Notes under the pieces: generated by a model | What the model was told of the DNA's origin: nothing | Database searches by the model: none | What the model saw: the letters and a program-made list of their open reading frames with translations, nothing else | NCBI GenBank assembly: GCA_963737145.1 | Contig: CAVTRO010000001.1 | Span: 124,001-188,000, forward strand | Direction: 5' to 3' | DNA length: 64,000 nucleotides | Origin: AP-15 sp963737145 | GTDB taxonomy: Bacteria > Pseudomonadota > Alphaproteobacteria > ATCC43930 > CGMCC-115725 | Shown: one piece after another, positions 18,537 to 26,720 of the stretch | Layout of the letters: every line of letters begins with the position of its first letter | How positions within the stretch are numbered: the stretch's first letter is position 1 | Translations under genes and position numbers: made by a program

Positions 18537-19703
18537 TTACTGAGCTTCCGCTGAGGTCTTGGTCAGCTGATAAGTTCTTTGCTTCCACGTGACCCGCCCA
18601 TTGAGGCTGACCAAAACGCCGTTCCAGGCAAGACACGCGACGGCAATATACCCCAGCGGGAAGATCAGCCCGAAAGCGGCGGGGATACGGAAATGCCGTG
18701 CGGTCGCGCACTGAATGCCGATGACCACGGCCGAGCCGAGCAAGGCGAGAGCAGCGCCGCCAATGGCAGCCGGCGAGGGTTCACCGAGCGCGGCGATGAT
18801 GATCGCTGGCGGGACCAACAGCGAGATCCAGCCAAAGGCGAACGCAGCTGCTCCGGCAGCAAATGTGACGACCCGGCCGCTCAGAACCTCCGTCGCGTTC
18901 TTTGAGAGGCCCTCCCACAGGGACGCCAAATTCCGGTACATCCGGGTCCGGGCGAGGCGTTCAGCTGCGAGTACTCGCAAGTCGAAACCCGCTTGCTTGA
19001 CCCGCGCGGCGAGCGCTTTGTCTTCGGCTATTTCGGCGCGCACCGCCGAATGTCCGCCGACCTGGAAGTAGACCGTGCGGCGGATCAGCAGGAACTGCCC
19101 ATTGACTGCGTCCTCCGCGCCCGCTTCCAGTGATTTGGCGCAGGCGAGCACGAGCAGCCCCGCCGGCATGATCGTCCGCTCCCAGAAGCTGCCGAGCTCT
19201 TGCAGCGGATGTACCGACAACATGTCGATGCCTTGTGCTTCGGCCGTCGTCACCGCGGCGGCTACCAATTGCGGAGCGGCCCGCACATCAGCATCGACAA
19301 AGCAGAGCCAGTCACACTCGGCCAGCAATGCGCCGCGCCAACACGCATGCGGCTTGCCGACCCAGCCCTCCGGCAGCACCCCCGCGCAGGCCAGCCTCAC
19401 TCGGGAATCCGCAGCGCCGCACCGCTCGACCGCAGCCGCCGTGCCGTCTTGCGACTCGTCGTCGACGACAATGATCGACCAGCGGTCGGAAAGTCCGGTC
19501 TGCGCCCGCAACCCGTCGAGGCACAGCTCGATATTCTGAATTTCGTCCCGAGCCGGCACAATGATCGCGACCGAAGGCAAAACACAAAGCTCGGTCGGCA
19601 CGGGCAGAGCTAGTTGGCGAAAGGCGCGGAACTGCCGCAATATGCGGCACAGCAGGTACAGCACTAGGGCGGCCCACCCGACGCCGGCAAACAGGATCGT
19701 CAT
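18537..19703 (-). CDS. Family 2 glycosyltransferase, membrane-bound
   Basis: 388 residues from the ATG at 19703, which overlaps the stop of the upstream gene (TGATG), so the two are translationally coupled. After one N-terminal helix come VAIIVPARDEIQNIELCLDG, IIVVDDESQDGTAAA (nucleotide-sugar Asp) and CFVDADVRA (DxD), then GHSAVRAEIAEDKALAARVK. Three to four helices follow (ISLLVPPAIIIAALG, FGLIFPLGYIAVACLAW). The arrangement resembles CrtQ- and HpnB-type glycosyltransferases that glycosylate membrane lipids such as carotenoids or hopanoids. A hopanoid role is possible because hpn genes lie in this window, but they are 35 kb away and HpnB identity is not proven. Confidence 0.82.
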   Translation of the reverse strand: MTILFAGVGWAALVLYLLCRILRQFRAFRQLALPVPTELCVLPSVAIIVPARDEIQNIELCLDGLRAQTGLSDRWSIIVVDDESQDGTAAAVERCGAADSRVRLACAGVLPEGWVGKPHACWRGALLAECDWLCFVDADVRAAPQLVAAAVTTAEAQGIDMLSVHPLQELGSFWERTIMPAGLLVLACAKSLEAGAEDAVNGQFLLIRRTVYFQVGGHSAVRAEIAEDKALAARVKQAGFDLRVLAAERLARTRMYRNLASLWEGLSKNATEVLSGRVVTFAAGAAAFAFGWISLLVPPAIIIAALGEPSPAAIGGAALALLGSAVVIGIQCATARHFRIPAAFGLIFPLGYIAVACLAWNGVLVSLNGRVTWKQRTYQLTKTSAEAQ

Positions 19704-20401
19704 CAAACCCCGCGCCGCCCCGCCGCCCCGCTGGTGATTTGACGAGTGCGCCGGGCGTAGCGCCGCTGCAGCGTGGCTCGGGAGATCCACAATTCGTGAC
19801 GATCGCGAAGAAATGGCGTTCGCGGCAATGCCGCCGGGTTGAACGCCCGTGCCAAACCCCACAGCACGAAGCACTCGCCGAGGCCGTGCAGCCGCGCCAG
19901 CAGCGAGGGATCGGTGGGAACCCGTTCAAACCCATAACGCTGAAAAACGCGCTTGATCTGAGGTTCACCGAGACGGGCCGGTAAAGCGGTCTCGGTGCGA
20001 ATCGCGCGCACGCCCTGCCAAGCCGGCTCGCCCTCGATATATTCGGAGAAGACGTGAAGCGAATCCTTGACCCGATCCCGTACTGCGCAGGCCCAGCCTA
20101 GATCGGGGCCGCGTTCCGAATAGCGGGGCAGGTGCTCGTTCCAGAAATGCAATGTGCCGACCAATTCGCCCACCCGGACAGCAGTGCCGTCGGACAGCGA
20201 AACGGGCGCGCGCGCCTGGCCGAGGCCAACGCGCAGCACGCAATCAGGATCATCGGTAAACTCGTGGATGCCGTAGTACGAGCGCAGTATCGCGTCGGCC
20301 CACCCGACTGACCCGGCCCACAGCTCATCCGGCCACGCCGCAGAGGCGCTCTTGAGCGCGGTAACAACCCACACTGAGGAGCCAGTTGCGTCGGCGCTCA
20401 T
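19703..20401 (-). CDS. YkoP-like conserved protein
   Basis: 232 residues. Recognisable elements are LRVGLGQARAPVSLSDGTAV, RVGELVGTLHFWNEHLP and a C-terminal RYGFERVP...LARLHGLGECFVLWGLARAFN. The VGELHxWNEHLP pattern resembles the YkoP-like domain that in Bacillus accompanies glycosyltransferase genes; this assignment is from memory and moderate. No signal peptide or membrane helix is seen. Its stop overlaps the start of the glycosyltransferase, so a shared role in lipid or polymer glycosylation is likely. Catalytic residues are not identifiable. Confidence 0.6.
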   Translation of the reverse strand: MSADATGSSVWVVTALKSASAAWPDELWAGSVGWADAILRSYYGIHEFTDDPDCVLRVGLGQARAPVSLSDGTAVRVGELVGTLHFWNEHLPRYSERGPDLGWACAVRDRVKDSLHVFSEYIEGEPAWQGVRAIRTETALPARLGEPQIKRVFQRYGFERVPTDPSLLARLHGLGECFVLWGLARAFNPAALPRTPFLRDRHELWISRATLQRRYARRTRQITSGAAGRRGV

Positions 20402-20800
20402 GACGCAACCTCAAGGCTCTCATCGGGCTGAATTTCTGGCGTAACAGAGGTCGCCCAGCATTCTTGCGGCCGACCCGGATTTGTCCTGTCGGGCCGCCGA
20501 TGGCGCGACATCTACCGACTCCCGCATCTTGGTTCGCGGATCAAACGCGTTTCGTGTCAGACCGTTCCCGGAATAGGAGAATAACCCCGGCCGCGCGCCC
20601 CGAGCCGCGATCGGCGCTCTCGCATGCCGATTACTTGCGGTTTTATATCTATACGGCTACCCAACATTAAGTCTCACCGATCGCAAGCACGCAATGGTTG
20701 GAACCTCGTTAACCTTGGTGACGTTTCCATATGGCGATGCGGTACGAGCGCCCTCCGCAAGACAAGTGTGGGCGCGCGACCACTCATTAGGAGAACTGAG
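20402..20800. other. Divergent intergenic region
   Basis: This 399-base gap lies between the minus-strand YkoP-like start and the plus-strand membrane protein start. It should hold promoters for both, but I see no clear sigma-70 box pair, terminator, RNA gene or repeat. Only the AGGAG at about 20789, serving the downstream gene, is convincing. Confidence 0.4.
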
Positions 20801-21448
20801 ATGGCTATGTTTTTTGAAGGAAGAGCCCGCACCACCGACGTGGAACCGGTGGGTTTGCTGACGGAGGGCGCCGCAGGGATCGCTGTGATAGTCCTCTCGA
20901 TAATCGCTCTCGCTGGCACGTCACCGGGCGAGCTGGCGTCAATCGTGACGATAATAATCGGCGTCGGGCTGATTGTTCAGGGCTTCAACAGCGCTGCGGA
21001 AATGTCAAAGGCGATGGCCGGCAGCACGGTTGCGATGCCGGATCTCGGAGGGGACGTAATGGTCGATCTCCTCTGCGGCATTACCGGTATCGTGCTGGGC
21101 ATCTTGGCGCTGGTTGGGATCACCCCCGCATATCTGGTGCCGGCGGCGCTGATTGTGTTTGGCGGTGCGCTGCTCCTCGGCGGCGCCATCAGCATGCGCC
21201 CGAGGAGCACCCAGCGCACGGCTGCCGGAGGCGAGACGCAAGTGGTTGCCTACCAAAGTTCCGCTGCGGCCGGCGGTCTGGAACTTTTGGTCGGGATCGC
21301 CGCCATCGTGTTGGGAATCCTCTCGCTGATCTTTGTGGGGTCAGGAGTCCTCGTGCTGGTCGGCTTCCTTGCGGTCGGCGCAGCACTGCTGATGGCCAGC
21401 GCGACGTTCAGCGGCACCGTGATGCGCCTGTTCACGGCTACCGCCTGA
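20801..21448 (+). CDS. Six-helix integral membrane protein of unknown function
   Basis: 215 residues from the ATG at 20801, preceded by AGGAG with good spacing; an upstream in-frame ATG at 20624 lacks a ribosome site. After a short polar N-terminus (MAMFFEGRARTTDVEPVG) three pairs of hydrophobic helices follow: GIAVIVLSIIALAG and IVTIIIGVGLIVQGF, GITGIVLGILALVG and ALIVFGGALLLGGA, IAAIVLGILSLIF and VLVGFLAVGAALLMAS. The repeated G-I-V-L-G-I-L-(A/S)-L pattern shows an internal three-fold duplication. It may be a small channel or stress-induced membrane protein. No family is recognised and no operon partner is evident. Confidence 0.7.
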   Translation: MAMFFEGRARTTDVEPVGLLTEGAAGIAVIVLSIIALAGTSPGELASIVTIIIGVGLIVQGFNSAAEMSKAMAGSTVAMPDLGGDVMVDLLCGITGIVLGILALVGITPAYLVPAALIVFGGALLLGGAISMRPRSTQRTAAGGETQVVAYQSSAAAGGLELLVGIAAIVLGILSLIFVGSGVLVLVGFLAVGAALLMASATFSGTVMRLFTATA

Positions 21449-21538
21449 TCTAGACGACGCGGGTGCTCCCGCATGTTTTACCAGCCCGCGCTGCGAGTAC
21501 CCACGCTCGCAGCGCGAGCTCGTCGCAGCATATTCCAA

Positions 21539-21632
21539 TCGTCATTGCGAGCGACAGCGAAGCAATCTCGGCCGCTGAGCGTTAGCTGAGTTGAGATTGC
21601 TTCGTCGCGCAGTGCGCGCCTAGCAATCACAC
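21539..21632. repeat. GCGAAGCAATC dispersed inverted repeat
   Basis: AGCGAAGCAATCTC near 21557 is matched in inverse by GAGATTGCTTCGTCGC near 21593, giving a long imperfect hairpin in the gap between the membrane protein and the CoA transferase. This TCATTGCGAGCG...GAAGCAATC element type is common between genes in alphaproteobacterial genomes. It may also end transcription from both sides. Confidence 0.65.
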
Positions 21633-21677
21633 CTGCCCGGTTGATTCGAAATCTGCCCTAGGCACGCCTGCTGAAGT

Positions 21678-22895
21678 TCAAATGATCTTTTTTTCGCGGA
21701 AACCCTCGATCTGCACCGGCGTGTAGCCGAGCTTGGCGAGGATTTCGTCGTTATCGGCTCCTAGTTCCGGGGCGCTCCCGACATGGGCCGGCGTTTCGGA
21801 GAAGTGCCACGGCGAGCCGTGGACTTTCAGCCGCTTGCGGTGTTTCGGGTAGTCGATCTCGGTCACGTAGCCGTTGGCCAGCACGTCGGGATCGTTGGAG
21901 GCTTCGAGCAAAGTGTTGATCGGCGCGGCGACGATATCGGCGCCGCGCAGTCTTTCGACCCAATCCGCGCGCGGGCCCGCCGCGAATAATTCGTCGAGCA
22001 TGCCGAGCAAGGTAGCGCGTTTCTCGTCCGACAAGACGATGACACCGAGATCGCCAAAGCCCGCTTTTTCGAGAGCTTGGTAAAAGCCGAGCGCGTTCAT
22101 TGCCTCGCGCCACTTGCGCGCGCCGTTTAGCTGGAAGACCAGCGGCTTGCCGTCACGGTCGTTGAAGCTGGCGCTGAGGCCGGGGCGGTCTTGTGTGCCG
22201 GTGACGCGGGCTTGCCCCGTGACCGGGTTGCGGTTGCGCCACATCGCCGTCGTCAATGTCCAGCCCATCAGGCGGATCTGGCCGCCGAGCAACGAGCAAT
22301 CGACCTTCTGGCCAATGCCGGTGCTGCGCGCATAGGTCAGCGCGGCGAGCGCCCCGCCAAAGGCGAGGATCGCGCAGGTCTCGTCGGCGACCGAGACGAT
22401 GCCGGTCTTCAACGGCTGGCCCGGGGTTGAATAGGCTTCGGCAATGCCGCCGAGCGCCTGGGCCATCGAGTCGGTTCCCGGCAGATCGGCATGCGGACCC
22501 TTGGGGCCGTAGCCCGAGATGGACACGTAGACGAGCCTGGGGTTTACCTGCCTCAGTTCTTCGTAGCCGAAGCCGTTCTTTTCCGCCGCGCCGGGCCGGA
22601 AGTTCTGCCCGAATATGTCGGCCTGAGTGACCAGTTTGCGGAGGATTTCGCGGCCCTCTTGGGTTTTCAGGTTGAGCGTGAGGCTCTTCACGCCGCGATT
22701 GTTGGTTTCGAAATAGGTGCTGGGCATGCCGGGCAGGACGGTCGAGCCGCGCGAATTGTCGCCGGCCTCCGGCACCTCGATTTTGATCACCTCCGCGCCG
22801 AGATCGGCCATCAGCATGTAAGGCACCGTGCCGGCTTGCGCGGTGGAGCAGGCGACGACCTTCACGCCCTGCAGCGGACCATGCAGCTCATTCAT
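21678..22895 (-). CDS. CaiB/BaiF family (class III) CoA transferase
   Basis: 405 residues with the family landmarks: PLQGVKVVACSTAQAGTVPY, MADLGAEVIKIE, NNRGVKSLTLNLKTQEGREI, VYVSISGYGPKGP and PGTDSMAQALGG, where the Asp is the catalytic nucleophile. It moves CoA between carboxylic acids in the cytoplasm. Substrates of this family range from carnitine and oxalate to aromatic acids and cannot be told from sequence. The MHS transporter gene lies 47 bases upstream on the same strand, so an operon importing an organic acid and activating it as a CoA thioester is plausible. Confidence 0.92.
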   Translation of the reverse strand: MNELHGPLQGVKVVACSTAQAGTVPYMLMADLGAEVIKIEVPEAGDNSRGSTVLPGMPSTYFETNNRGVKSLTLNLKTQEGREILRKLVTQADIFGQNFRPGAAEKNGFGYEELRQVNPRLVYVSISGYGPKGPHADLPGTDSMAQALGGIAEAYSTPGQPLKTGIVSVADETCAILAFGGALAALTYARSTGIGQKVDCSLLGGQIRLMGWTLTTAMWRNRNPVTGQARVTGTQDRPGLSASFNDRDGKPLVFQLNGARKWREAMNALGFYQALEKAGFGDLGVIVLSDEKRATLLGMLDELFAAGPRADWVERLRGADIVAAPINTLLEASNDPDVLANGYVTEIDYPKHRKRLKVHGSPWHFSETPAHVGSAPELGADNDEILAKLGYTPVQIEGFREKKII

Positions 22896-22942
22896 GTCGA
22901 AAAACCCTCCCTCGGGGTCGCTAAATCTGATGACGGAAGCCG

Positions 22943-24244
22943 TCAGTTCCGATCGCTAGCGACATATAACCGCGGATAACGCCGGCGCCGCACAAAGACG
23001 AGAGCGATGATGCTGAGCGCGGCGGTGAACATGATGTAGAAGCTCGGCGACAGGTTGTTGCCGGTAACGGCGATGAGCCCGGTCGCGATGAAGGGCGTGA
23101 AGCCGCCGAAGATCGTCACGGCGGCGGCGAAGCTCAAAGAAATGCCGATCCCGCGCACCCGGGTCGCAAACAGCTCGGAAAGCTGCGAGGGCAGCACCCC
23201 GCTATAGCCGGCCTTGACGAGGCTGAGCCAGCCGGCAGCGAAGATTGCCGTCGCGAGCGAGGGAAAGGCGACCATCAGAAAGAAAACCGGATAAGTGCTG
23301 AAGAAAAAGAGCCAAGCCGTCCCCTTCAGAATGCCGCTGCGTCCCAATTTGTCGGAGAGATGCCCGGCGAACGGCGAGGCGATGCCGAGGATGACGGCGC
23401 CGACGAGGGTCGCGATGAAGCCGGTTACCTGCGGCAGGTGCAACTCCTTCATCGCATAGGTGGGGATGTAAAGGATGATATAGGCCGAGCTGTTCGAGAT
23501 GGCCGAGGCGCCCATCGCCAAAAGGCCCTCGATCGGGTGGGCGCGAAGCATGTCGCGCACCGGCGTGCGGGTCGGCTCGATCTCGACATATTCCGGCGTC
23601 TCGTCGAGCCGGCGGCGAATATAGAGCCCGACCGGACCAACCAAAATCCCGAACAGGAACGGGACGCGCCAGCCCCATTCGGTGAGCTGCTCCGGCGACA
23701 GAATGCTCGTCAGCAGGATCCCGAAACCCGACGCCAACGCGCCCGTGATCCCGGTGCTGGCCCATTGCCAGCTCGCGACAAAGCCCTTGCGCGAGGCGGT
23801 TTGCTCGGCCAGGAAGGTGACGGCGCTGCCAAACTCGCCGCCGACCGAAAACCCCTGCGTCAGGCGAGCGAGCAGGATCAGGATGGGCGCCGCCAGCCCG
23901 ATCGTCGCATAACCCGGCGTCACCGCCGTCATCGTCGTACCGACGACCATCAACAGGATCGAGAGGGTGAGCCCGGCCTTGCGGCCGGCGCGATCGGTAT
24001 AGGCGCCGATGACGATTGCGCCGATGGGGCGCATCAGATAGGCGGCGCCAAAAGTGCCGAGGGCCGCCAGCAAGGACGCAGTCTCGTTGCCGCCCGGGAA
24101 GAACACTTTTGCGATCGTGAGCGCGAAATAGCCGTATACGAGAAAATCGAACCATTCGAGCGCATTGCCGAGCGAGGCGGCGACGATGACCCGCGTCAGT
24201 GTCGGTCTGGCGCGAACGGGCGGGGCAAAAGCGGCGGCGGTCAT
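22943..24244 (-). CDS. MFS transporter, metabolite:H+ symporter (MHS) family
   Basis: 433 residues, twelve predicted helices. The N-terminal ASLGNALEWFDFLVYGYFAL and YLMRPIGAIVIGAYTDRAGR carry the MHS-family hallmarks, followed by GFSVGGEFGSAVTFLAEQ and GHLSDKLGR at the second-half repeat. Relatives (KgtP, ShiA, ProP, citrate carriers) import organic acids or betaines with protons. It is upstream of the CoA transferase and downstream of a GNAT gene on the same strand, so it probably feeds the CoA transferase substrate. Confidence 0.93.
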   Translation of the reverse strand: MTAAAFAPPVRARPTLTRVIVAASLGNALEWFDFLVYGYFALTIAKVFFPGGNETASLLAALGTFGAAYLMRPIGAIVIGAYTDRAGRKAGLTLSILLMVVGTTMTAVTPGYATIGLAAPILILLARLTQGFSVGGEFGSAVTFLAEQTASRKGFVASWQWASTGITGALASGFGILLTSILSPEQLTEWGWRVPFLFGILVGPVGLYIRRRLDETPEYVEIEPTRTPVRDMLRAHPIEGLLAMGASAISNSSAYIILYIPTYAMKELHLPQVTGFIATLVGAVILGIASPFAGHLSDKLGRSGILKGTAWLFFFSTYPVFFLMVAFPSLATAIFAAGWLSLVKAGYSGVLPSQLSELFATRVRGIGISLSFAAAVTIFGGFTPFIATGLIAVTGNNLSPSFYIMFTAALSIIALVFVRRRRYPRLYVASDRN

Positions 24245-24276
24245 GGGGCTCCCCCGTTAGGACAGCTTCTTCGGAA

Positions 24277-24714
24277 TCAGGACAGCTTCTTGGTCATGTA
24301 GAAGCGCGTATGACCGGGCGGCTCACACTCGATGCGGGCTGCGACCTCCCAACCCTGCTTCAGGTAAAAACCAGGCGCCTGAAAATGCACTGTGGATAAT
24401 ACCGCCCGGGTACAGCCGCGGCGCCGGCCTTCTTCCTCCGCCATGGCGAGTATCCGGCCGCCAAGCCCGCCGCGCCTCAAATGCTCCGGCAGAAAAAACC
24501 GCTCGACCCTCAAAAGCCCGAGTGAGGTGCGGCCGAGCAGGCCGCCGACGACCTTCTTCGTTTCGGGATCGCTGACGAGGACGGCGAGTGCACGACTGTC
24601 TGAGCATCCCGCCTGCGCCTCGTTGTAGGCGTGCAACCCCTGGGTGATGACCGCCTCCTCGTCATCATCCGGCGCATCGGTCACGGTGATCGTGGTTTCG
24701 TCGTGATTGGCCAT
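24277..24714 (-). CDS. GNAT-family N-acetyltransferase
   Basis: 145 residues from the ATG at 24714 with GGAGG eleven bases upstream. The fold is recognisable: LAVLVSDPETKKVVGGLLG (beta4), LLRVERFFLPEHLRRGGLGG (acetyl-CoA loop, Q/R-x-x-G-x-G/A) and TRAVLSTVHFQAPGFYLKQG (beta5-alpha4), then a C-terminal FYMTKKL. The substrate is unknown; it may acetylate a small molecule or amino group. It lies 32 bases upstream of the MFS transporter gene. Confidence 0.88.
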   Translation of the reverse strand: MANHDETTITVTDAPDDDEEAVITQGLHAYNEAQAGCSDSRALAVLVSDPETKKVVGGLLGRTSLGLLRVERFFLPEHLRRGGLGGRILAMAEEEGRRRGCTRAVLSTVHFQAPGFYLKQGWEVAARIECEPPGHTRFYMTKKLS

Positions 24715-24789
24715 GGCGTGTCCTCCCCAACTGAATTGTGTTGGCGCCAAACCCGCGCGCATCAGGTTACAGAGCGGCAGCTCCCCTAA

Positions 24790-24822
24790 ATCAGGCGTCC
24801 ATGGTGATCAGGCGTCCATGGT
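24790..24822. repeat. 17-base tandem duplication spanning a stop codon
   Basis: ATCAGGCGTCCATGGT occurs at 24790-24805 and again at 24807-24822, period 17. The second copy contains the stop codon of the VOC gene, so the duplication lies across its 3' end and leaves a second copy of the last codons and stop downstream. Confidence 0.85.
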
Positions 24823-25353
24823 CGCCGCGATCTTGGCGGTGATCTCGGAGCGCCATTCCTCGATCGGCTTGAAGCCGGGCTTGACGCGGCAGATCGCTTC
24901 GGTTTCGCGGTAGAGTTCGTCCTCGGACTTGTCGAGATCGATCTCAAAGCCCAGCGGCTGCGGCACATACCACGGCGTGTCGCAGAACATCTCGATGCGG
25001 TTGCCTTCGGGGTCGCTGAAATAGACCGACCAGGCATTGCCGTGGCAGCGCGGGTCGATGACCTTGCAGCCGGCCTCGCGCACCTTGCGGAAGACGCGCT
25101 GGACATTGGCGAGCGTGCCGACGTTGAACGACACCTGCTGCACCATCGGCCTATCGAGATCGCCATTGCGGCCGCGCACCAGCACGACTTGGTGGTGGTC
25201 GCTCGGATTGCGGCTGAGGAAAGTGATGCGGCCGTCGGGCGCGCCGTCGCTGACGATGAAACCGAGCACGCGGGTGTAGAAGTCGATCATCTTCGGCACG
25301 TCGCTGACATAGAGCCCGACATGGCTCAGGCGCGGCGATAGCTCTTGCGACAT
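24808..25353 (-). CDS. VOC-family extradiol-dioxygenase-like protein
   Basis: 181 residues. The first module starts LSHVGLYVSDVPKMIDFYTR and VLGFIVSDGA; the second has QQVSFNVGTLANVQRVFRKV, CHGNAWSVYFSDPEGNRIEM and FCDTPWYVPQP. His in LSHVGLY and HHQVVL and Glu in NRIEMFCD are the expected metal ligands of catechol 2,3-dioxygenase-like enzymes. The C-terminal extension (EDELYRETEAICRVKPGFKP) resembles that of biphenyl- or catechol-type VOC oxygenases of Proteobacteria. It is probably catabolic with an unknown substrate. Another VOC gene lies on the opposite strand 101 bases away. Confidence 0.85.
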   Translation of the reverse strand: MSQELSPRLSHVGLYVSDVPKMIDFYTRVLGFIVSDGAPDGRITFLSRNPSDHHQVVLVRGRNGDLDRPMVQQVSFNVGTLANVQRVFRKVREAGCKVIDPRCHGNAWSVYFSDPEGNRIEMFCDTPWYVPQPLGFEIDLDKSEDELYRETEAICRVKPGFKPIEEWRSEITAKIAATMDA

Positions 25354-25454
25354 CGATCAGGATCTCCTGTTGCAGCCTTGAGGTAAAAGTAGCGCAACCC
25401 GGCCGCCCCCGCTACACAAGGTTGGACCCAACGGGAAAGGGAGTGGAGGCTTTC

Positions 25455-25973
25455 ATGGCATCAATCGAAGACGCGGGCACGGCGACGCAACGCGACAAAC
25501 CGGCGCCGGCGCTCAAGCTCTACTTTCTGTCGCACGGCACGCTCGAGAGCCGCGACCTCGCTTTCTCGCGCCGCTTCTACGAGGAGTTTCTCGGTCTTGA
25601 GGTCGTTCAGACGAGCCCGATTTCGCTGCTCATTCGATTGGGCGGCCCCAACACCATTGCCGTCGTCTACAGCAAGAACGTCGGCAGTATGAACCTCCTC
25701 AACCACAACGGGCTCGATGTCCGCACGCAGGAAGAGGTGGATGAAGCGCATCGCGTCGTTTGTGCCCGGGCCGACGAATGGCGCCTCAAGAAAATCTCCA
25801 AACCGCATCTTCAGCACGGCACTTACAGCTTCTTCTTTTGGGATTGTGACGATAATTGCTGGGAGATCCTGACGAACCCGGAAGGCGGCTACAGCTGGCT
25901 GTTCGAACAGGGCAACCAGAAGGGCAAAGGCCATCTCGACCGCAACTTCAAGCGGCCCGGCGTGGACACATAA
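25455..25973 (+). CDS. VOC-family protein
   Basis: About 172 residues from the ATG at 25455 (MASIEDAGTATQRDKPAPAL), preceded by GGAGTGGAGG; an in-frame ATG at 25422 has no ribosome site. The core shows LKLYFLSHGTLESRDLAFSR, RFYEEFLGLEVVQ, INTIAVVYSK-like strand and SFFFWDCDDNCWEILTNPEG with the metal Glu. The C-terminal FEQGNQKGKGHLDRNF is characteristic of a VOC subgroup found next to extradiol enzymes. It is divergent from the VOC gene at 24808, so the two may share a promoter region and substrate class. Confidence 0.82.
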   Translation: MASIEDAGTATQRDKPAPALKLYFLSHGTLESRDLAFSRRFYEEFLGLEVVQTSPISLLIRLGGPNTIAVVYSKNVGSMNLLNHNGLDVRTQEEVDEAHRVVCARADEWRLKKISKPHLQHGTYSFFFWDCDDNCWEILTNPEGGYSWLFEQGNQKGKGHLDRNFKRPGVDT

Positions 25974-26017
25974 ACCTGTTGCCGACCGTGTAATACCCTT
26001 CCTGAACTAGTGTTTTT

Positions 26018-26596
26018 TTGGTAACTGCGGTTGCCGTTCGAGGCTGCAATTCCCGATCGGGCGACAGAACGCCCGAGACCCTGGCGGTGTTTAATGACCT
26101 GTTGGGACTGCCGACCGAAAAGCCACTGCCCACCGACTCTCGGCAAAAGCGCGAGCTGATACTTACTGCATTGGTCAGGCAGTTCGAGGGCCTCGCGCGA
26201 CGGCAGCCAACGCTGCTCGCCTTCGAGGACGCGCATTGGATCGACTCGACGTTGCTCGAACGCGCCGCCGAACGAGTGCCGCACCTGTCGGCGTCGATGG
26301 TGATCACCTTCCGCGCGGAGTTCGAACCGCCCTGGACCGGACAGGCGCAGGTCACCGCAATGATCATGAGCCGCCTCGGCCAGCGCGACACGTCGACACT
26401 CATCCAGCAGCTGACCGGCGGTAAGGCACTGCCCCCCGAGATCCTCAACCGTATCGTCGAGCGCACGGATGGCATTCCCCTCTTCATCGAGGAGCTGACA
26501 AAAACTTTGTTGGAAGGCGGCTTGCTGCGCGAGGAAGACGGGCGCTATGCGCTCGCCGGCCCGGTGCCGTCGCTGGCGATCCCGTTAAGCACATAG
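26018..26596 (+). pseudogene. Relic of an adenylate/guanylate-cyclase-associated AAA ATPase
   Basis: The fragment reads FEGLARRQPTLLAFEDAHWI (Walker B and following), ERVPHLSASMVITFRAEFEP, PWTGQAQVTAMIMSRLG, TDGIPLFIEELTKTLLEGGL and GPVPSLAIPLST. These are consecutive pieces of the large predicted-ATPase region found behind class III cyclase domains in Rhizobiales and relatives. The cyclase domain, the P-loop and the long TPR-like C-terminus are all missing, and the end is abrupt, so this is an internal fragment of a gene normally over 1000 residues. No start or ribosome site is convincing. Confidence 0.8.
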
Positions 26597-26720
26597 CCCG
26601 CTCTCCTGGGACGTGGTATCTTCCGGCGCACTACCATCTTGCATGAGAGCCCGTGAATAAGCGGGCCAGCGAGATGCAGCGGCGGGGTCTTCGGCCCCGC
26701 GCCATGAACAGGAGGTAGGA

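Noticed and set aside
23360..24301. Plus-strand 313-codon open frame
   Set aside because: Shadow of the MHS transporter gene on the minus strand.
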